DNA of 38,812 nucleotides from Planctomycetota bacterium (GCA_019456255.1 VRUG01000024.1:1-38812), one strand, 5' to 3'; shown: positions 9,801 through 17,425, counted from the stretch's first letter. Notes: generated from the sequence alone by a model not told the origin. Translations and numbers: made by a program.

Positions 9801-10372
9801 TCGGAGACTACCCACGCTTTATTGATCCTGATGGACCCGACGATATTGCCGGCAACGAAGATGACAACCTTCGATTGCTGCCTAACTCGCCGTGTAATAA
9901 CGCGGGAACGAACGATGTTATTCCGCCATTGCCCCCTACCGACCTTGACGGAGAACCGCGAATTCAAAATGACATTGTAGATATGGGTGCTTATGAGACG
10001 GAATATTTTGTTGTTGATGTTACAATTAAAATTACCCCTCAAACTCTAAACACTAAAAGTCAAGGCAGATGGATTAATTGCAAAATAAAAACTCCCGAAG
10101 GCTACACTGTCAACGACATTGACAAAAACTCCATCAAACTTGCAGGAGTAGTTACCGCACAACATGTACAAACCAATCCCGGCCAGCAACAGCTAACCGT
10201 AAAGTTCGACCGTGCAATTGTCATAGACACCCTAATTCTCCAGGAAGGCCTCGACCGTAATGGCGGATTCAATATCTTCGCCGACGTAAAAGTCACAGGC
10301 CAATTAAATGATGGCAAGATGTTCGAGGGAACTGATAAAATTAGATTTATGCATAACGTACGTACTCCATAA
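6890..10372 (+). CDS. Secreted right-handed beta-helix (Pmp-like) protein
   Basis: 1160 residues with an N-terminal signal peptide (MKVTFRVPIFLLVLLTLTTALSHA) followed by GTIYVDFNAAGANNGSSW, the usual opening of Pmp-like and pectate-lyase-like parallel beta-helix proteins. From about residue 155 to 900 it holds roughly 25-30 rungs of 22-27 residues on the pattern GGGMxNxxSNPxLTNCTFxxNTA, rich in Asn, Ser and Gly. The C-terminal 120 residues form a separate domain beginning VTIKITPQTLNTKSQGRWI, of a type often seen at the end of secreted planctomycete proteins. No autotransporter barrel, PEP-CTERM or LPXTG motif is visible, so how it reaches or stays on the surface is unclear. Adhesin or polysaccharide-active roles are both possible; no catalytic residues stand out. 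The repeats also create long false antisense frames. Confidence 0.88.
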   Translation: MKVTFRVPIFLLVLLTLTTALSHAGTIYVDFNAAGANNGSSWTNAYNYLQDAIVAASGGDQIWVAAAIYKPDQGGGESPGDRVATFQLKNGVAIYGGFPPSGGNWGDRVPDTHITTLSGDLANDDMPNFVNNAENSYHVVSGSSLNATAVWDGFTITAGNSNMGWPNNSGGGMRNNFNSSPSLKNCVFTENFAEWAGGGVFNEDNSNPTLTNCMFSENRSDHGAGLFNSSTSPELNNCTFSNNTANNAGGGMFNWIASSPIVNDCTFTDNTAKLYVGGGMHNYDNSNPLLTNCTFTSNSAGNSGGGVQNTNNSNPEIVDCVFTKNSASWAGGGVFNDDNSNPTLTNCMFTENRSDYGAGIFNFSTNPTLDHCTFNNNVANNNGGGMQNHTNSNPVLTNCTFTNNTAGDNGGGMFNNTSNPNLTNTTFTNNTATEHGGAMVNYYANPILTNCTFTNNTATTLNGGAMHNNTSNAQITDCQFTGNTAQANGGGIDNYNSSPKITDCDFTDNSAAWDGGGVFNGNNSNPNITDCRFSNNDAANNGGGVFNWDGSAPVIDNCIFQDNSSNANGGGIGNGNNSSPTINNCIFTGNSTNWGGGAVNNHNSSPTITNCDFTDNNANNGGGMTNNENSNPQITDCNFIDNNSVDSGGGVHNINSSPTLTNCTLSNNSAGHVGGGMHNNNSNPNIIGCTFNNNSSANGGAIYNWDGSEPNILNCTFTNNTAGYGGGINCHTNSSPTITNSIFTANSAIFGGGIYNQNNSNPNISDCIFTNNNANSNGGGVYNGASSDPTMDNCHFEGNSAIFGGAVFSNSSNPVFNDCTIRGNSATGDTYSKGGGIMSYGGTTKLTNCIINGNSSQFSAAAVGGEFSCELILDNCLIYGNTAKHGGGVDLWQDTKATLTNNTICYNAVTISAGGMIINPGCEAVIRNSIFWGNTLNNVVTEESQIINMGTIQVSYSDIQLLDIYAGTGNIGDYPRFIDPDGPDDIAGNEDDNLRLLPNSPCNNAGTNDVIPPLPPTDLDGEPRIQNDIVDMGAYETEYFVVDVTIKITPQTLNTKSQGRWINCKIKTPEGYTVNDIDKNSIKLAGVVTAQHVQTNPGQQQLTVKFDRAIVIDTLILQEGLDRNGGFNIFADVKVTGQLNDGKMFEGTDKIRFMHNVRTP

Positions 10373-10392
10373 AAAAAGTAATCTTAACATTT

Positions 10393-10417
10393 AACCTCGA
10401 CCTATGTGGTCGGGGTT
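10393..10417 (+). terminator. Hairpin after the beta-helix gene
   Basis: AACCTCGACC (10393-10402) pairs with GGTCGGGGTT (10408-10417), with one G-T pair and a 5-nt loop, 20 bp after the stop codon. There is no clear T-run after it, so it is a weak intrinsic terminator or an RNA 3'-end stabiliser. Confidence 0.45.
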
Positions 10418-10425
10418 CCTGCTTG

Positions 10426-10451
10426 CCCTCCGTAGCTTTAGCGAAGGAGGG
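10426..10451 (+). repeat. Dispersed palindromic repeat, copy 1
   Basis: CCCTCC (10426-10431), cgtagctttagcgaa in the middle, and GGAGGG (10446-10451) form a hairpin. A closely similar element lies inverted at 28599-28628. In both places it sits beside a copy of the 80-bp repeat (10613-10691 and 28474-28554) in the same relative order and orientation. Confidence 0.75.
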
Positions 10452-10612
10452 TCAATCAACCGCGCAAGCAATTTTTAGCTAACTTTTGTCTTGATTTTAA
10501 GCCAAATATCTGGTATAATAACGGCCTGTTAGACACAAAACGGGGGTTTCACGAAGTGCCAAATATGTCTATTAAAAATCTACTCCGCCAAAGGCGGCTT
10601 CAATATCGATTA

Positions 10613-10691
10613 CTTGTCCCCACTTGTCCCCATGCTTAGATTCATTTATGAATCTATGGGGATCGCCAGATTCATTTATGAATCTATGGGG
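10613..10691 (+). repeat. 80-bp dispersed repeat with two 18-bp palindromes, copy 1
   Basis: Starts cttgtccccacttgtcccc and contains two identical near-palindromes, AGATTCATTTATGAATCT, at 10638-10655 and 10668-10685 (period 30), each followed by ATGGGGA. The reverse complement of 28474-28554 matches it along its length. A shorter degenerate relative is at 27473-27531. Reading frames across it give repeated FIYESMG peptides and are not believable genes. Confidence 0.85.
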
Positions 10692-10693
10692 AG

Positions 10694-10721
10694 CCCTGCC
10701 ATCCTGTATGGCAGGGTTTTC
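10694..10721 (+). terminator. Rho-independent terminator-like hairpin
   Basis: CCCTGCCAT (10694-10702) pairs perfectly with ATGGCAGGG (10708-10716) around a 5-nt loop, followed directly by TTTTCTT. It abuts the 80-bp repeat and has no protein gene just upstream, so it may end a short non-coding transcript or be part of the repeat element. Confidence 0.6.
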
Positions 10722-10765
10722 TTCACCACAAACGACGATGTTGCAAAATATAAACGTTTTAATAA

Positions 10766-11066
10766 ACGAACCCAATTTCAAAAAACCAAAAATGAACATA
10801 AACTTATATTTAACAAACAATTACGGAAATCTACACGACATGCAACACCAAAAAACGAACCCATTTTAAGGCCCAACGTTTTTATGCAAAACAAACCCAA
10901 TCTGAGAGTAACAGAAATGAACCTAACCCACTACCCAATAAAGGATTACGGGAATTTACACCATATGCAATACAACAAAAACAAACCCATTTTCAAAAAA
11001 CTAAGAATGAACCTAAGCTTATATTCAATAAAGGATTACAACAATTTACACCATTTGGCTGAAGTG
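10766..11066 (+). repeat. Degenerate tandem repeat, about 90 bp per unit
   Basis: Units beginning ac(g/a)aaccca start at 10766, 10855 (partial), 10891 and 10981. The full units (10766-10854, 10891-10980, 10981-11066) share the order aatgaac...ata...aattac/gattac...tttacacca(t). Units are 86-90 bp with many substitutions and are A- and C-rich. The stretch 10373-11168 otherwise holds only the hairpins and repeats listed here; the one frame that spans it (10614-11144) is composed of repeat translation and is not called. Confidence 0.75.
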
Positions 11067-11168
11067 AAAACAAAGCCAATTCAAAGCCAATTTATGCCTC
11101 AAAAAAAACGTTTCTCCAAATGCAGACTTTACATTATTATATAGCAATACCAGCGAAAGGGTAAAAAC

Positions 11169-12140
11169 ATGGACAAAAACATCAACCGAAGAAGTTTTCT
11201 AAAAAATGTCGCTGCCGCAGGCGCTATAGGCCTTAGCCTTGAAGAACAAATACTTTTAGCTCAGACAAAAACCAAGGACAACACCCCCACCAAAACAAAC
11301 GAAAAGAATATGCCCATGGCAAAGATCGGCACCGTAAATATTAGCAGACTCATTTGCGGCGGTAACCTTATCAGCGGATTCGCACATTCAAGGGACCTCA
11401 TTTACGTCTCCTCGCTTTTAAAACATTACTTCACCGACGAAAAAATTGCCGAAACTTGGCAAATCTGCGAACAGCAAGGTATCAACACAATGATCTTCTA
11501 CGCCCACGACCAGCACGCCATTGACATATTCAAAACCTATCGCAAAAAAGGCGGGAAAATACAGTGGCTTGCACAAATAGAACCAACCGAAAACGATTAC
11601 AGCATCATAAAAAAAGTCGCTGACCTCGGAGCCGTCGGAGCTTTTCTCGTCGGAAACAAAGCTGACCTGTGGTGCAAAGAAGATAAAGTTCATCTCGTCG
11701 AAAAGGTCATAAACAAGATCAAAGATGAAAAAATTATAGCAGGTGTCGCCGCCCACGCCCTAAACACCGTCATCGATATAGAAGCAAACAAAATCGATTT
11801 GGATTTTTACATGAAAACCCTCCACACCGATAACTACTGGTCAAAGCGGCGCCCCGACCAATACAAGGACGTAATAGACAACTATGCCACCGACAACTAC
11901 TGGGCTATGACACCAAAAGAAACCATCGCTTTCATGGAAGAGGTCAAAAAACCCTGGATCGCGTACAAGATCCTCGCCGCCGGCGCCATCAATCCAAACG
12001 AAGGATTCGACCACGCCTTCAAAAACGGAGCGGACTTTGCATGTGTGGGAATGTTCGATTTCCAGGTTGAACCGGACGCAAACATCGCTAAAAAAACAAT
12101 CGCTAAAAACAAAAAACGCCCGCGCCCGTGGCTAACCTAA
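11169..12140 (+). CDS. Tat-exported aldo/keto reductase-like TIM-barrel protein
   Basis: 323 residues. A twin-arginine signal is clear: NRRSFLKN at residues 6-13 followed by a hydrophobic AAAGAIGL segment, so the protein is probably folded, possibly with cofactor, before export. After a linker, [14 protein letters not shown] at about 56-69 resembles the first strand of aldo/keto reductases, and the rest alternates like an (alpha/beta)8 barrel, including ILAAGAI near 270 and a late [13 protein letters not shown]. The classical aldo/keto reductase Asp-Tyr-Lys-His tetrad cannot be placed with certainty, so it may be a non-reductase relative. Paralogues of this Tat-AKR type are common in planctomycetes. 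Its stop codon overlaps that of the convergent sigma54 activator gene by a few bases. GAAAGGG lies upstream of the ATG. Confidence 0.7.
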   Translation: MDKNINRRSFLKNVAAAGAIGLSLEEQILLAQTKTKDNTPTKTNEKNMPMAKIGTVNISRLICGGNLISGFAHSRDLIYVSSLLKHYFTDEKIAETWQICEQQGINTMIFYAHDQHAIDIFKTYRKKGGKIQWLAQIEPTENDYSIIKKVADLGAVGAFLVGNKADLWCKEDKVHLVEKVINKIKDEKIIAGVAAHALNTVIDIEANKIDLDFYMKTLHTDNYWSKRRPDQYKDVIDNYATDNYWAMTPKETIAFMEEVKKPWIAYKILAAGAINPNEGFDHAFKNGADFACVGMFDFQVEPDANIAKKTIAKNKKRPRPWLT

Positions 12141-13780
12141 GTCTTTTTCCTCCGGTATCGCCTGTAATCAATACCAAGCTCCTTAACCTTATAGCCTATG
12201 ACCCGACTGGTAGTACCAAGGTCACGAGCCGCAAATGCCAAGTTACCCCCGGAACGCTTCAGAGCGTCAACCACTATGTCACGCTCGAACAAACCGACCC
12301 TTTCTTTCAACGAACCGCTGCCGACAGTATCAGATGCATCAGAGGTTTGCAGCGTAGGAGGCAAATGATGCCCATGAATAACACTATCACTACTTAATAA
12401 GACCGCACGCTCGATACAATTTTCCAGCTCCCTTACATTCCCAGGCCAATGATACGCTACCATCATATTAATTGCCGGTGTGCTAATTCGCCGAACATCC
12501 TTACTCATCTTTTTTGCGTATTGCTCAACAAAGTAATCCGCCAAAAGCAATATATCATCCTTGCGATCTCGTAGCGGTGGTATAAAAATTGGAAATACAT
12601 TTATACGATAATAAAGGTCCTGCCGAAATTCTTCTGACTCAACAGCTTTTTCAAGGTCACGATTTGTAGCAACAATAATTCGGGCATTCGTCTTGATAGT
12701 TCGGTTACTGCCAACACGTTCAAATTCTTTCTCCTGCAAAACCCTCAAAAGCTTGATCTGCGTGGCCCTTGAGAAGTCTCCGATTTCATCAAGGAACAAC
12801 GTCCCGCCTTCAGATTCTTCGATACGCCCCTTGCGGCTCTGAATCGCACCGGTAAAGGCGCCTTTTTCATGACCAAACAATTCACTCTCTAAAAGATTCT
12901 CATTCAACGCAGCACAATTAATTTTGATAAAAGGCCCCTTAGCACGCGGACTTGAATAATGAATCGCATTAGCTACCAACTCCTTACCCGTACCGGATTC
13001 GCCGCGGATAACAACGGTAGTGTCACTCGAAGCCACCTGATAAATCTGGCTGTATACGTCACGCATCGCATTGGAATTGCCAATAATATTTTCAGGCCTG
13101 AACTTGTCCTCAAGTTCGTGACGCAACCTTAAATTTTCATCTTCAAACTCCTGACGATGCAATGCTACCTCACGCCTTGACCTTACATCGTTAGCAATCA
13201 TGCTCGCAACAATACTAACCACACGCTGATCTTCTTCAAGTTGAGCTGACTTATCAAAAACCTTATCGACAGATATCGCCCCAATAACTTCCTGACCGAT
13301 AGAAATAGGAACGCAGATAAAACTGATTTCTTCTTTGATATCTTCGGTGCGCCCGAAACGATTAAGGAACAGCGGTTCCTTGGAAACTTTCGGAATAATC
13401 ATAGCCTTACCCGACTGCATAACTTTTCCTGTCACTCCCTCACCTATAGTATACTTTACTTTTTGACTGTGCTCAGCTGGCAGATTGTGCGCAACTTCAA
13501 TAAGGATTTCATTACCATCGGACGACAATAATGTCACCGTCCCGCGGTTCAAACCTAACTCGCTGTCCAGCGTATCAAGAACTTCGCTAAGTACCTGCTT
13601 TTGCTGAGCGTCTGACGCAAGGATGTGACTTATCCTGTAAAGTGTCTCAAGCTCCCTTAGCTGACGCGAGGATGAGCTTTTTTTCCCTTTTGACAATTCG
13701 TCTTTAATTGCCCGGTCGTTTCGGGCACCGTGTTTTTCGGGGCTCGATGTTTTTTCGGAATTTGAACCTTTATTAGTCAT
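12137..13780 (-). CDS. NifA-like sigma54-dependent activator (GAF-AAA+-Fis)
   Basis: 547 residues. Residues about 45-205 are a GAF domain ([14 protein letters not shown]... [12 protein letters not shown]... ICVPI), arranged as in NifA. The AAA+ sigma54-interaction domain spans about 230-460: Walker A GESGTGKE at 260-267, the sigma54-contacting GAFTGA at 307-312, Walker B TLFLDE at 327-332. A Fis-type helix-turn-helix closes the protein (about 505-547). There is no receiver domain, so control is by ligand or partner protein rather than phosphorylation. The Cys-rich linker of oxygen-sensitive NifA is absent, and no nif structural genes are in the window, so a role in ammonium assimilation rather than nitrogen fixation is inferred. 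It is divergent from the porin-amt-glnB unit, which has a sigma54 promoter. AAAGGAG precedes the start by about 9 bp. Confidence 0.92.
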   Translation of the reverse strand: MTNKGSNSEKTSSPEKHGARNDRAIKDELSKGKKSSSSRQLRELETLYRISHILASDAQQKQVLSEVLDTLDSELGLNRGTVTLLSSDGNEILIEVAHNLPAEHSQKVKYTIGEGVTGKVMQSGKAMIIPKVSKEPLFLNRFGRTEDIKEEISFICVPISIGQEVIGAISVDKVFDKSAQLEEDQRVVSIVASMIANDVRSRREVALHRQEFEDENLRLRHELEDKFRPENIIGNSNAMRDVYSQIYQVASSDTTVVIRGESGTGKELVANAIHYSSPRAKGPFIKINCAALNENLLESELFGHEKGAFTGAIQSRKGRIEESEGGTLFLDEIGDFSRATQIKLLRVLQEKEFERVGSNRTIKTNARIIVATNRDLEKAVESEEFRQDLYYRINVFPIFIPPLRDRKDDILLLADYFVEQYAKKMSKDVRRISTPAINMMVAYHWPGNVRELENCIERAVLLSSDSVIHGHHLPPTLQTSDASDTVGSGSLKERVGLFERDIVVDALKRSGGNLAFAARDLGTTSRVIGYKVKELGIDYRRYRRKKT

Positions 13781-13811
13781 TATAAATTGCTCCTTTTCGT
13801 TACCTTCGGCA

Positions 13812-13839
13812 ATATTACAACACTATTGTAACATGTCAA
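13812..13839 (-). promoter_or_regulatory. Promoter of the NifA-like activator gene
   Basis: On the minus strand: TTGACA (13839-13834), 16-bp spacer, TAATAT (13817-13812), about 32 bp before the ATG at 13780. This is a sigma70-type promoter, so the activator itself does not need sigma54. Confidence 0.7.
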
Positions 13840-13853
13840 CATTTTTGTTACAA
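13815..13853. promoter_or_regulatory. Three TTACAA/TTGTAA half-sites over the activator promoter
   Basis: TTACAA (13815-13820), TTGTAA (13826-13831) and GTTACAA (13847-13853) form one inverted repeat with a 5-bp centre and another (TTGTAAC-N14-GTTACAA) with a 14-bp centre. The first fills the -35/-10 spacer of the activator promoter, a position suited to repression or autoregulation. The binding protein is unknown. Confidence 0.5.
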
Positions 13854-13939
13854 ATATGTAGTTTTTTATTTGTCGCACCCCGTCGAGAAAAACGCCTTAA
13901 CCACCTGCCAGCAAAGAACTTAGCACTAAATAACTTTTT

Positions 13940-13955
13940 TGGCACGGAAGTTGCT
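13940..13955 (+). promoter_or_regulatory. Sigma54 promoter of porin-amt-glnB1
   Basis: TGGCAC-N5-TTGCT, a full match to the -24/-12 consensus; the start of transcription should be near 13966, 68 nt before the porin gene. A TGTCGCAC sequence at 13871-13878 recurs in the palindrome at 17561-17578 upstream of the Rh-channel gene. Confidence 0.88.
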
Positions 13956-14033
13956 ATATCCCCTACCAAAGTTCTTCTGAAACTTAAAAGATGGTAATTA
14001 CAAAAACATATGGAATGAAAGGAAAATTGCGAA

Positions 14034-14804
14034 ATGAAAAAGTTATGTAGCTTAATGGTCCTAATTGTGATTGTGTTTTTGACAAAGACAACTTCTGGTG
14101 CTCAAAAGCTCGAGTTCGAGGTAACAACAGATTATTACGGAAAGTATATCTGGCGAGGACAAAATATAAGTGATGACCCGGTTTTCCAGCCTGGCGCAAG
14201 CGTTAGTTGGAATGGATTCACCGCAGCCTGGTGGGCCAACCTGGAAACTACCAAGATAAATGGTAAAAGCGGTGAGTTTACCGAACATGACTGGTCACTG
14301 GATTATTCAGGTGATGTTCCATCCCTCAATGGTGTAGGCTATTCGGTTGGTGTGATTAACTACTATTTCCCGACTGTCGATAAGGCAGGAGAGACTACAG
14401 AGGTTTACTGGGGATTTGGGTTTGATTTACCATTGAGCCCATCTGTTACGGTTTACCATGATGTCGATGAGATCAAGGGCACCTATGCTTCATTTGCTAT
14501 AGGCCATAGTATCGAAAAGATAGCCGAATTTAATTCGGATACACCGGTCGGAATGGATATTGGCGCAACTCTTGGCTGGGGCAGTGCTTCTTACAACAAA
14601 GGCTACTGGGGAGCAACCATTGATTCTGATAAGCTAAACGATTTAGCATTGTCGGTGGCTTTCCCGTTTGAGTTCGCTGGTTTGACCGTAACTCCAAGCC
14701 TGAACTATGTAACAATTGTCAATGGTTCAATTCGTGCGACTGATACGTTCAATAAGCAAAGTGACTATTTTTTTGCAGGAATAAGTTTATCAAAAAGTTT
14801 CTGA
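14034..14804 (+). CDS. TorF-like outer-membrane porin
   Basis: 256 residues with a signal peptide (MKKLCSLMVLIVIVFLTKTTSG) and then alternating aromatic/polar strands: VTTDYYGKYIWRGQNISDDPVFQPGAS-like opening, many Trp/Tyr residues, and a C-terminal Phe (SLSKSF), all typical of a beta-barrel of the TorF/Gcw_chp type. That family is often found next to ammonium transporter genes. It is first in the sigma54-driven unit, 27 bp before amt, so it probably lets ammonium or another small nitrogen compound through the outer membrane. Substrate is inferred from context only. Confidence 0.75.
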   Translation: MKKLCSLMVLIVIVFLTKTTSGAQKLEFEVTTDYYGKYIWRGQNISDDPVFQPGASVSWNGFTAAWWANLETTKINGKSGEFTEHDWSLDYSGDVPSLNGVGYSVGVINYYFPTVDKAGETTEVYWGFGFDLPLSPSVTVYHDVDEIKGTYASFAIGHSIEKIAEFNSDTPVGMDIGATLGWGSASYNKGYWGATIDSDKLNDLALSVAFPFEFAGLTVTPSLNYVTIVNGSIRATDTFNKQSDYFFAGISLSKSF

Positions 14805-14831
14805 AACTATAAGTCTTGAAAGGGTATAAAA

Positions 14832-16202
14832 ATGAAAAAAGTAATGTTCATACTATTGTTCTTGTCTGCTGCATGTGTTGGTCCTGTTTTAGCAGAAGAA
14901 GCATCTTCCCCTGAATTAGCGGCTATTGCATCAGCTAAGGAAGAGCTTCAGTTGAACATAAATATTGTCTGGACATGTGTTGCAGCGTTTCTGGTGTTCT
15001 TTATGCAGGCAGGTTTTGCTATGGTCGAGACTGGCTTTACACAGGCTAAAAACGCTGTGAATATCCTGATGAAAAACCTTATGGATTTTTCGATTGGCAC
15101 GATAGCGTTTTTCCTGCTGGGATTCGGTTTGATGTTTGGTGCAACCAACGGATTGTTCGGTACAACGGATTTTGCAATCAAAAATATTTTAGGTGACGGC
15201 GCACATTGGAACTATACATTTCTTATCTTTCAAACAGTGTTTGCCGGCACTGCAGCGACTATCGTATCTGGTGCCATGGCGGGACGAACGAAATTCAAGG
15301 CTTACCTGGTTTACAGTGTATTTGTCTGTGCGTTTATTTATCCAATTTTTGGGTCATGGGCCTGGGGCAGTCTGCTCAACGGCAACGGATGGCTTGAAAA
15401 ATTAGGCTTCCTCGATTTTGCCGGTTCTTCAGTTGTCCATTCCATTGGTGGTTGGATAGGATTGGCAGGCGCAATTATTCTTGGCCCACGTATCGGTAAA
15501 TATGGTCCAGATAAAAAACCCAAAGCTATATTGGGACACAATATACCGCTTGCAGCACTTGGTGTCTTTATACTCTGGTTCGGATGGTTCGGATTCAATG
15601 CAGGCAGTACCACAGTTGGTAACGGCGAAATCGGACGCATAGCTGTTACTACCAACCTGGCCGCGGCAGCAGGCGCCATTATGGCAATGTTTGCTTCATG
15701 GCTTAAAGGCAAAAAACCTGATGCCTCGATGTCGTTGAACGGCGCACTGGCCGGCCTCGTAGCCATCACTGCCCCCTGCTACACTGTGACACCAATGGGT
15801 GCATTGGTAATCGGAGCGATAGCCGGAGTATTAGTGGTGTTGAGTGTATTGTTTATTGACGAGGTGCTCAAAATTGATGACCCCGTTGGTGCGGTTAGTG
15901 TTCACGGTGTCTGTGGCCTATGGGGGACGCTAGCCTGCGGTCTGTTCAATGCAGAGGGTATACTCGGCACGGGCGAGAGCACAGGCCTGTTCTACGGCGG
16001 CGGTTTCGGACAATTTGGTGTTCAACTCGTCGGGGCCGGCGCATGCTTTGGCTGGGCTTTTGGCGCTGGGCTGGTATTGTTCTACGCGATCAAGAAAACT
16101 GTTGGGCTGCGTGTCACCGTCGAAGAAGAACTTAAGGGTCTTGATCTCGGCGAACATGGTATGGAAGCTTACAGCGGATTCCAGATATTCTCCACAACTT
16201 AA
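14832..16202 (+). CDS. amt: Ammonium transporter Amt
   Basis: 456 residues. A cleavable signal peptide (ends PVLA) is followed by 11 expected membrane segments of the Amt/MEP/Rh family. Recognisable parts: QAGFAMVETGFTQAKN near 59-74, DFAGSSVVHSIGGWIGLAGA (first pore His, near 202), ILWFGWFGFNAGS near 240-255, and GAVSVHGVCGLWGTLACG (second pore His, near 358). The cytoplasmic tail ends [21 protein letters not shown], the segment that in Amt proteins interacts with PII. The PII gene glnB1 follows 27 bp later. It should import ammonium across the inner membrane when nitrogen is short. The last 21 codons are paralogous to the mini-gene at 16860. Confidence 0.96.
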   Translation: MKKVMFILLFLSAACVGPVLAEEASSPELAAIASAKEELQLNINIVWTCVAAFLVFFMQAGFAMVETGFTQAKNAVNILMKNLMDFSIGTIAFFLLGFGLMFGATNGLFGTTDFAIKNILGDGAHWNYTFLIFQTVFAGTAATIVSGAMAGRTKFKAYLVYSVFVCAFIYPIFGSWAWGSLLNGNGWLEKLGFLDFAGSSVVHSIGGWIGLAGAIILGPRIGKYGPDKKPKAILGHNIPLAALGVFILWFGWFGFNAGSTTVGNGEIGRIAVTTNLAAAAGAIMAMFASWLKGKKPDASMSLNGALAGLVAITAPCYTVTPMGALVIGAIAGVLVVLSVLFIDEVLKIDDPVGAVSVHGVCGLWGTLACGLFNAEGILGTGESTGLFYGGGFGQFGVQLVGAGACFGWAFGAGLVLFYAIKKTVGLRVTVEEELKGLDLGEHGMEAYSGFQIFSTT

Positions 16203-16229
16203 AAATGTGATTCTAAGGAGAATGACAAA

Positions 16230-16571
16230 ATGAAACTTATAGTAGCATATATTCAGCCTCACAAATTGCAGAATGTGAAAAAAACATTGTTCAGAGAAGA
16301 AATCTTGAAAATGTCCGTGACAAATGCTCTGGGCTGTGGTCAGCAGGCTGGTTACGAAGAAAGTTATAGAGGTGTAAAGTTCGAGGTAAATCTTCTAAAA
16401 AAAGTAAGGATTGAAGTAGCTGTTAATGAAGATTTTGTGGATAGAACTATAAATGCGATCATTATCAGCGCTAGAACCGGACAAATAGGGGATGGTAAAA
16501 TATTTATATTAGATTTACCTAAGTGCATAAGAATCAGGACTAGCGAACATGGAAACGCCGCTGTTGGATAA
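16230..16571 (+). CDS. glnB: PII signal protein, paralogue 1
   Basis: 113 residues, full PII length. The T-loop region reads [21 protein letters not shown] and the second signature [11 protein letters not shown] is intact. Residue 51, the Tyr that is uridylylated in enteric PII, is Phe, and position 49 (the Ser phosphorylated in cyanobacteria) is Val. So control would be by direct binding of ATP/ADP and 2-oxoglutarate rather than covalent modification at these sites; this is inferred from the missing residues. AAGGAG lies upstream. It is third in the porin-amt-glnB1 unit and probably blocks Amt when ammonium is plentiful. Confidence 0.94.
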   Translation: MKLIVAYIQPHKLQNVKKTLFREEILKMSVTNALGCGQQAGYEESYRGVKFEVNLLKKVRIEVAVNEDFVDRTINAIIISARTGQIGDGKIFILDLPKCIRIRTSEHGNAAVG

Positions 16572-16586
16572 TGTTAACTTTTTATC

Positions 16587-16621
16587 AGCCGATGCCGCAT
16601 AATAAATGCGCGGTATCGGCT
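16587..16621 (+). terminator. Long hairpin after glnB1
   Basis: AGCCGATGCCGC (16587-16598) pairs with GCGGTATCGGCT (16610-16621) with a single G-T pair, 15 bp after the stop codon. The downstream sequence is aataataatta rather than a T-run, so termination efficiency is uncertain; it may instead protect the 3' end. Confidence 0.6.
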
Positions 16622-16762
16622 AATAATAATTACCTGGTAAATACAATTTTGTTGCGATTTGCCTACAAAGAGACACTATTGTCGTATTTTTGCTTACTGA
16701 TATCTATGAGATATTAGCTGTATCTCTTTACCGGACAAGCTCTTATGGCCTTTAGAAGATTC

Positions 16763-16778
16763 TGGCATAGTTTTTGCA
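16763..16778 (+). promoter_or_regulatory. Sigma54 promoter of the Amt-tail gene and glnB2
   Basis: TGGCAT-N5-TTGCA, one base from the -24 consensus and with the invariant GG and GC correctly spaced. Predicted start near 16789, giving a 5' UTR of about 70 nt. It shows the mini-gene has its own nitrogen-type promoter. Confidence 0.82.
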
Positions 16779-16859
16779 AAGGTATACTTAGTAATCAACA
16801 AAATTCTTTTAGGGGTATGTTATATATGAGAATGTCTGTTTTGGTAAGGAGAAATAAAA

Positions 16860-17057
16860 ATGTTTAAACCCGGAAGAACTAATTTTATGTCGCTCTGCAA
16901 TTTTCTGTTTGCTTTGGTTATTATTCTTACAACTTTTGGCGATTATGCTTTCGCAGATGACCAGGGTATAAATATTGCGGAGATGAGACAAGGACTCGAT
17001 ATCAGCGAGCACGGTATGGAAGCTTATAGCGGGTTCCAGGTATTCAGTACTACATAG
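16860..17057 (+). CDS. Mini-protein: signal peptide plus free-standing Amt C-terminal tail
   Basis: 65 residues. Residues 1-32 look like a signal peptide or membrane segment (hydrophobic [12 protein letters not shown], possible cleavage after AFA). Residues 45-65 match the last 21 residues of Amt at 18 positions: [14 protein letters not shown] and FSTT are identical. At codon level 9 of the 21 codons differ synonymously and only 3 change the residue, all mild (L/I, G/S, I/V), as expected of a conserved peptide and not of a decaying remnant. It has AAGGAG 8 bp before ATG and its own sigma54 promoter, and glnB2 starts 26 bp after it, copying the amt-glnB1 order. In Amt this tail contacts PII in the cytoplasm; with an N-terminal signal the tail would be predicted outside, which is puzzling. 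An in-frame ATG at 16983 could give a 24-residue cytoplasmic form but has no spaced ribosome site. Function unknown. Confidence 0.75.
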   Translation: MFKPGRTNFMSLCNFLFALVIILTTFGDYAFADDQGINIAEMRQGLDISEHGMEAYSGFQVFSTT

Positions 17058-17083
17058 TGACATTAAAATATAGGAGAAACAAA

Positions 17084-17425
17084 ATGAAACTTATAATTGC
17101 ATATATTCAGCCTCATAAATTGCAGGATGTTAAAAAAGCTCTATACGAAGCCAATGTTCATAAAATGTCAGTAACAAATGCCCTTGGCTGCGGACAGCAG
17201 GCCGGTTACGAAGAAAGCTATAGAGGGGTTAAATTCGAGGTCAATCTATTAAAAAAGGTAAGACTGGAGATAGCTGTTAATGATGACTTCGTCGATAAAA
17301 CAATTGATACCATTGTCACCAGCACACGCACCGGACAAATCGGGGATGGTAAAATATTTATATTAGATTTACCTGAGTGCATCAGAATACGAACAAATGA
17401 GACTGGGCCGGAGGCTATAGGATAA
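17084..17425 (+). CDS. glnB: PII signal protein, paralogue 2
   Basis: 113 residues, very similar to the PII at 16230 (same T-loop [21 protein letters not shown], same [11 protein letters not shown] signature). The start is the ATG at 17084, preceded by AGGAG; an upstream GTG frame to 17057 is not needed. As in paralogue 1, position 51 is Phe and 49 is Val, so neither known T-loop modification site is present. It is co-transcribed with the Amt-tail mini-gene from the sigma54 promoter at 16763 and closed by a strong terminator at 17469. It may serve the Rh-type channel, glutamine synthetase or Amt; the sequence does not say which. Confidence 0.94.
   Translation: MKLIIAYIQPHKLQDVKKALYEANVHKMSVTNALGCGQQAGYEESYRGVKFEVNLLKKVRLEIAVNDDFVDKTIDTIVTSTRTGQIGDGKIFILDLPECIRIRTNETGPEAIG

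Noticed and set aside
10614..11144. 176-residue open frame
   Set aside because: It is built from the 80-bp palindromic repeat (giving repeated FIYESMG), a terminator hairpin and the 90-bp tandem repeats; no ribosome site and no protein-like composition.
12137..13780. Calling the activator nifA outright
   Set aside because: Domain order fits NifA, but there are no nitrogenase genes here and the oxygen-sensing Cys linker is absent, so only NifA-like is supported.
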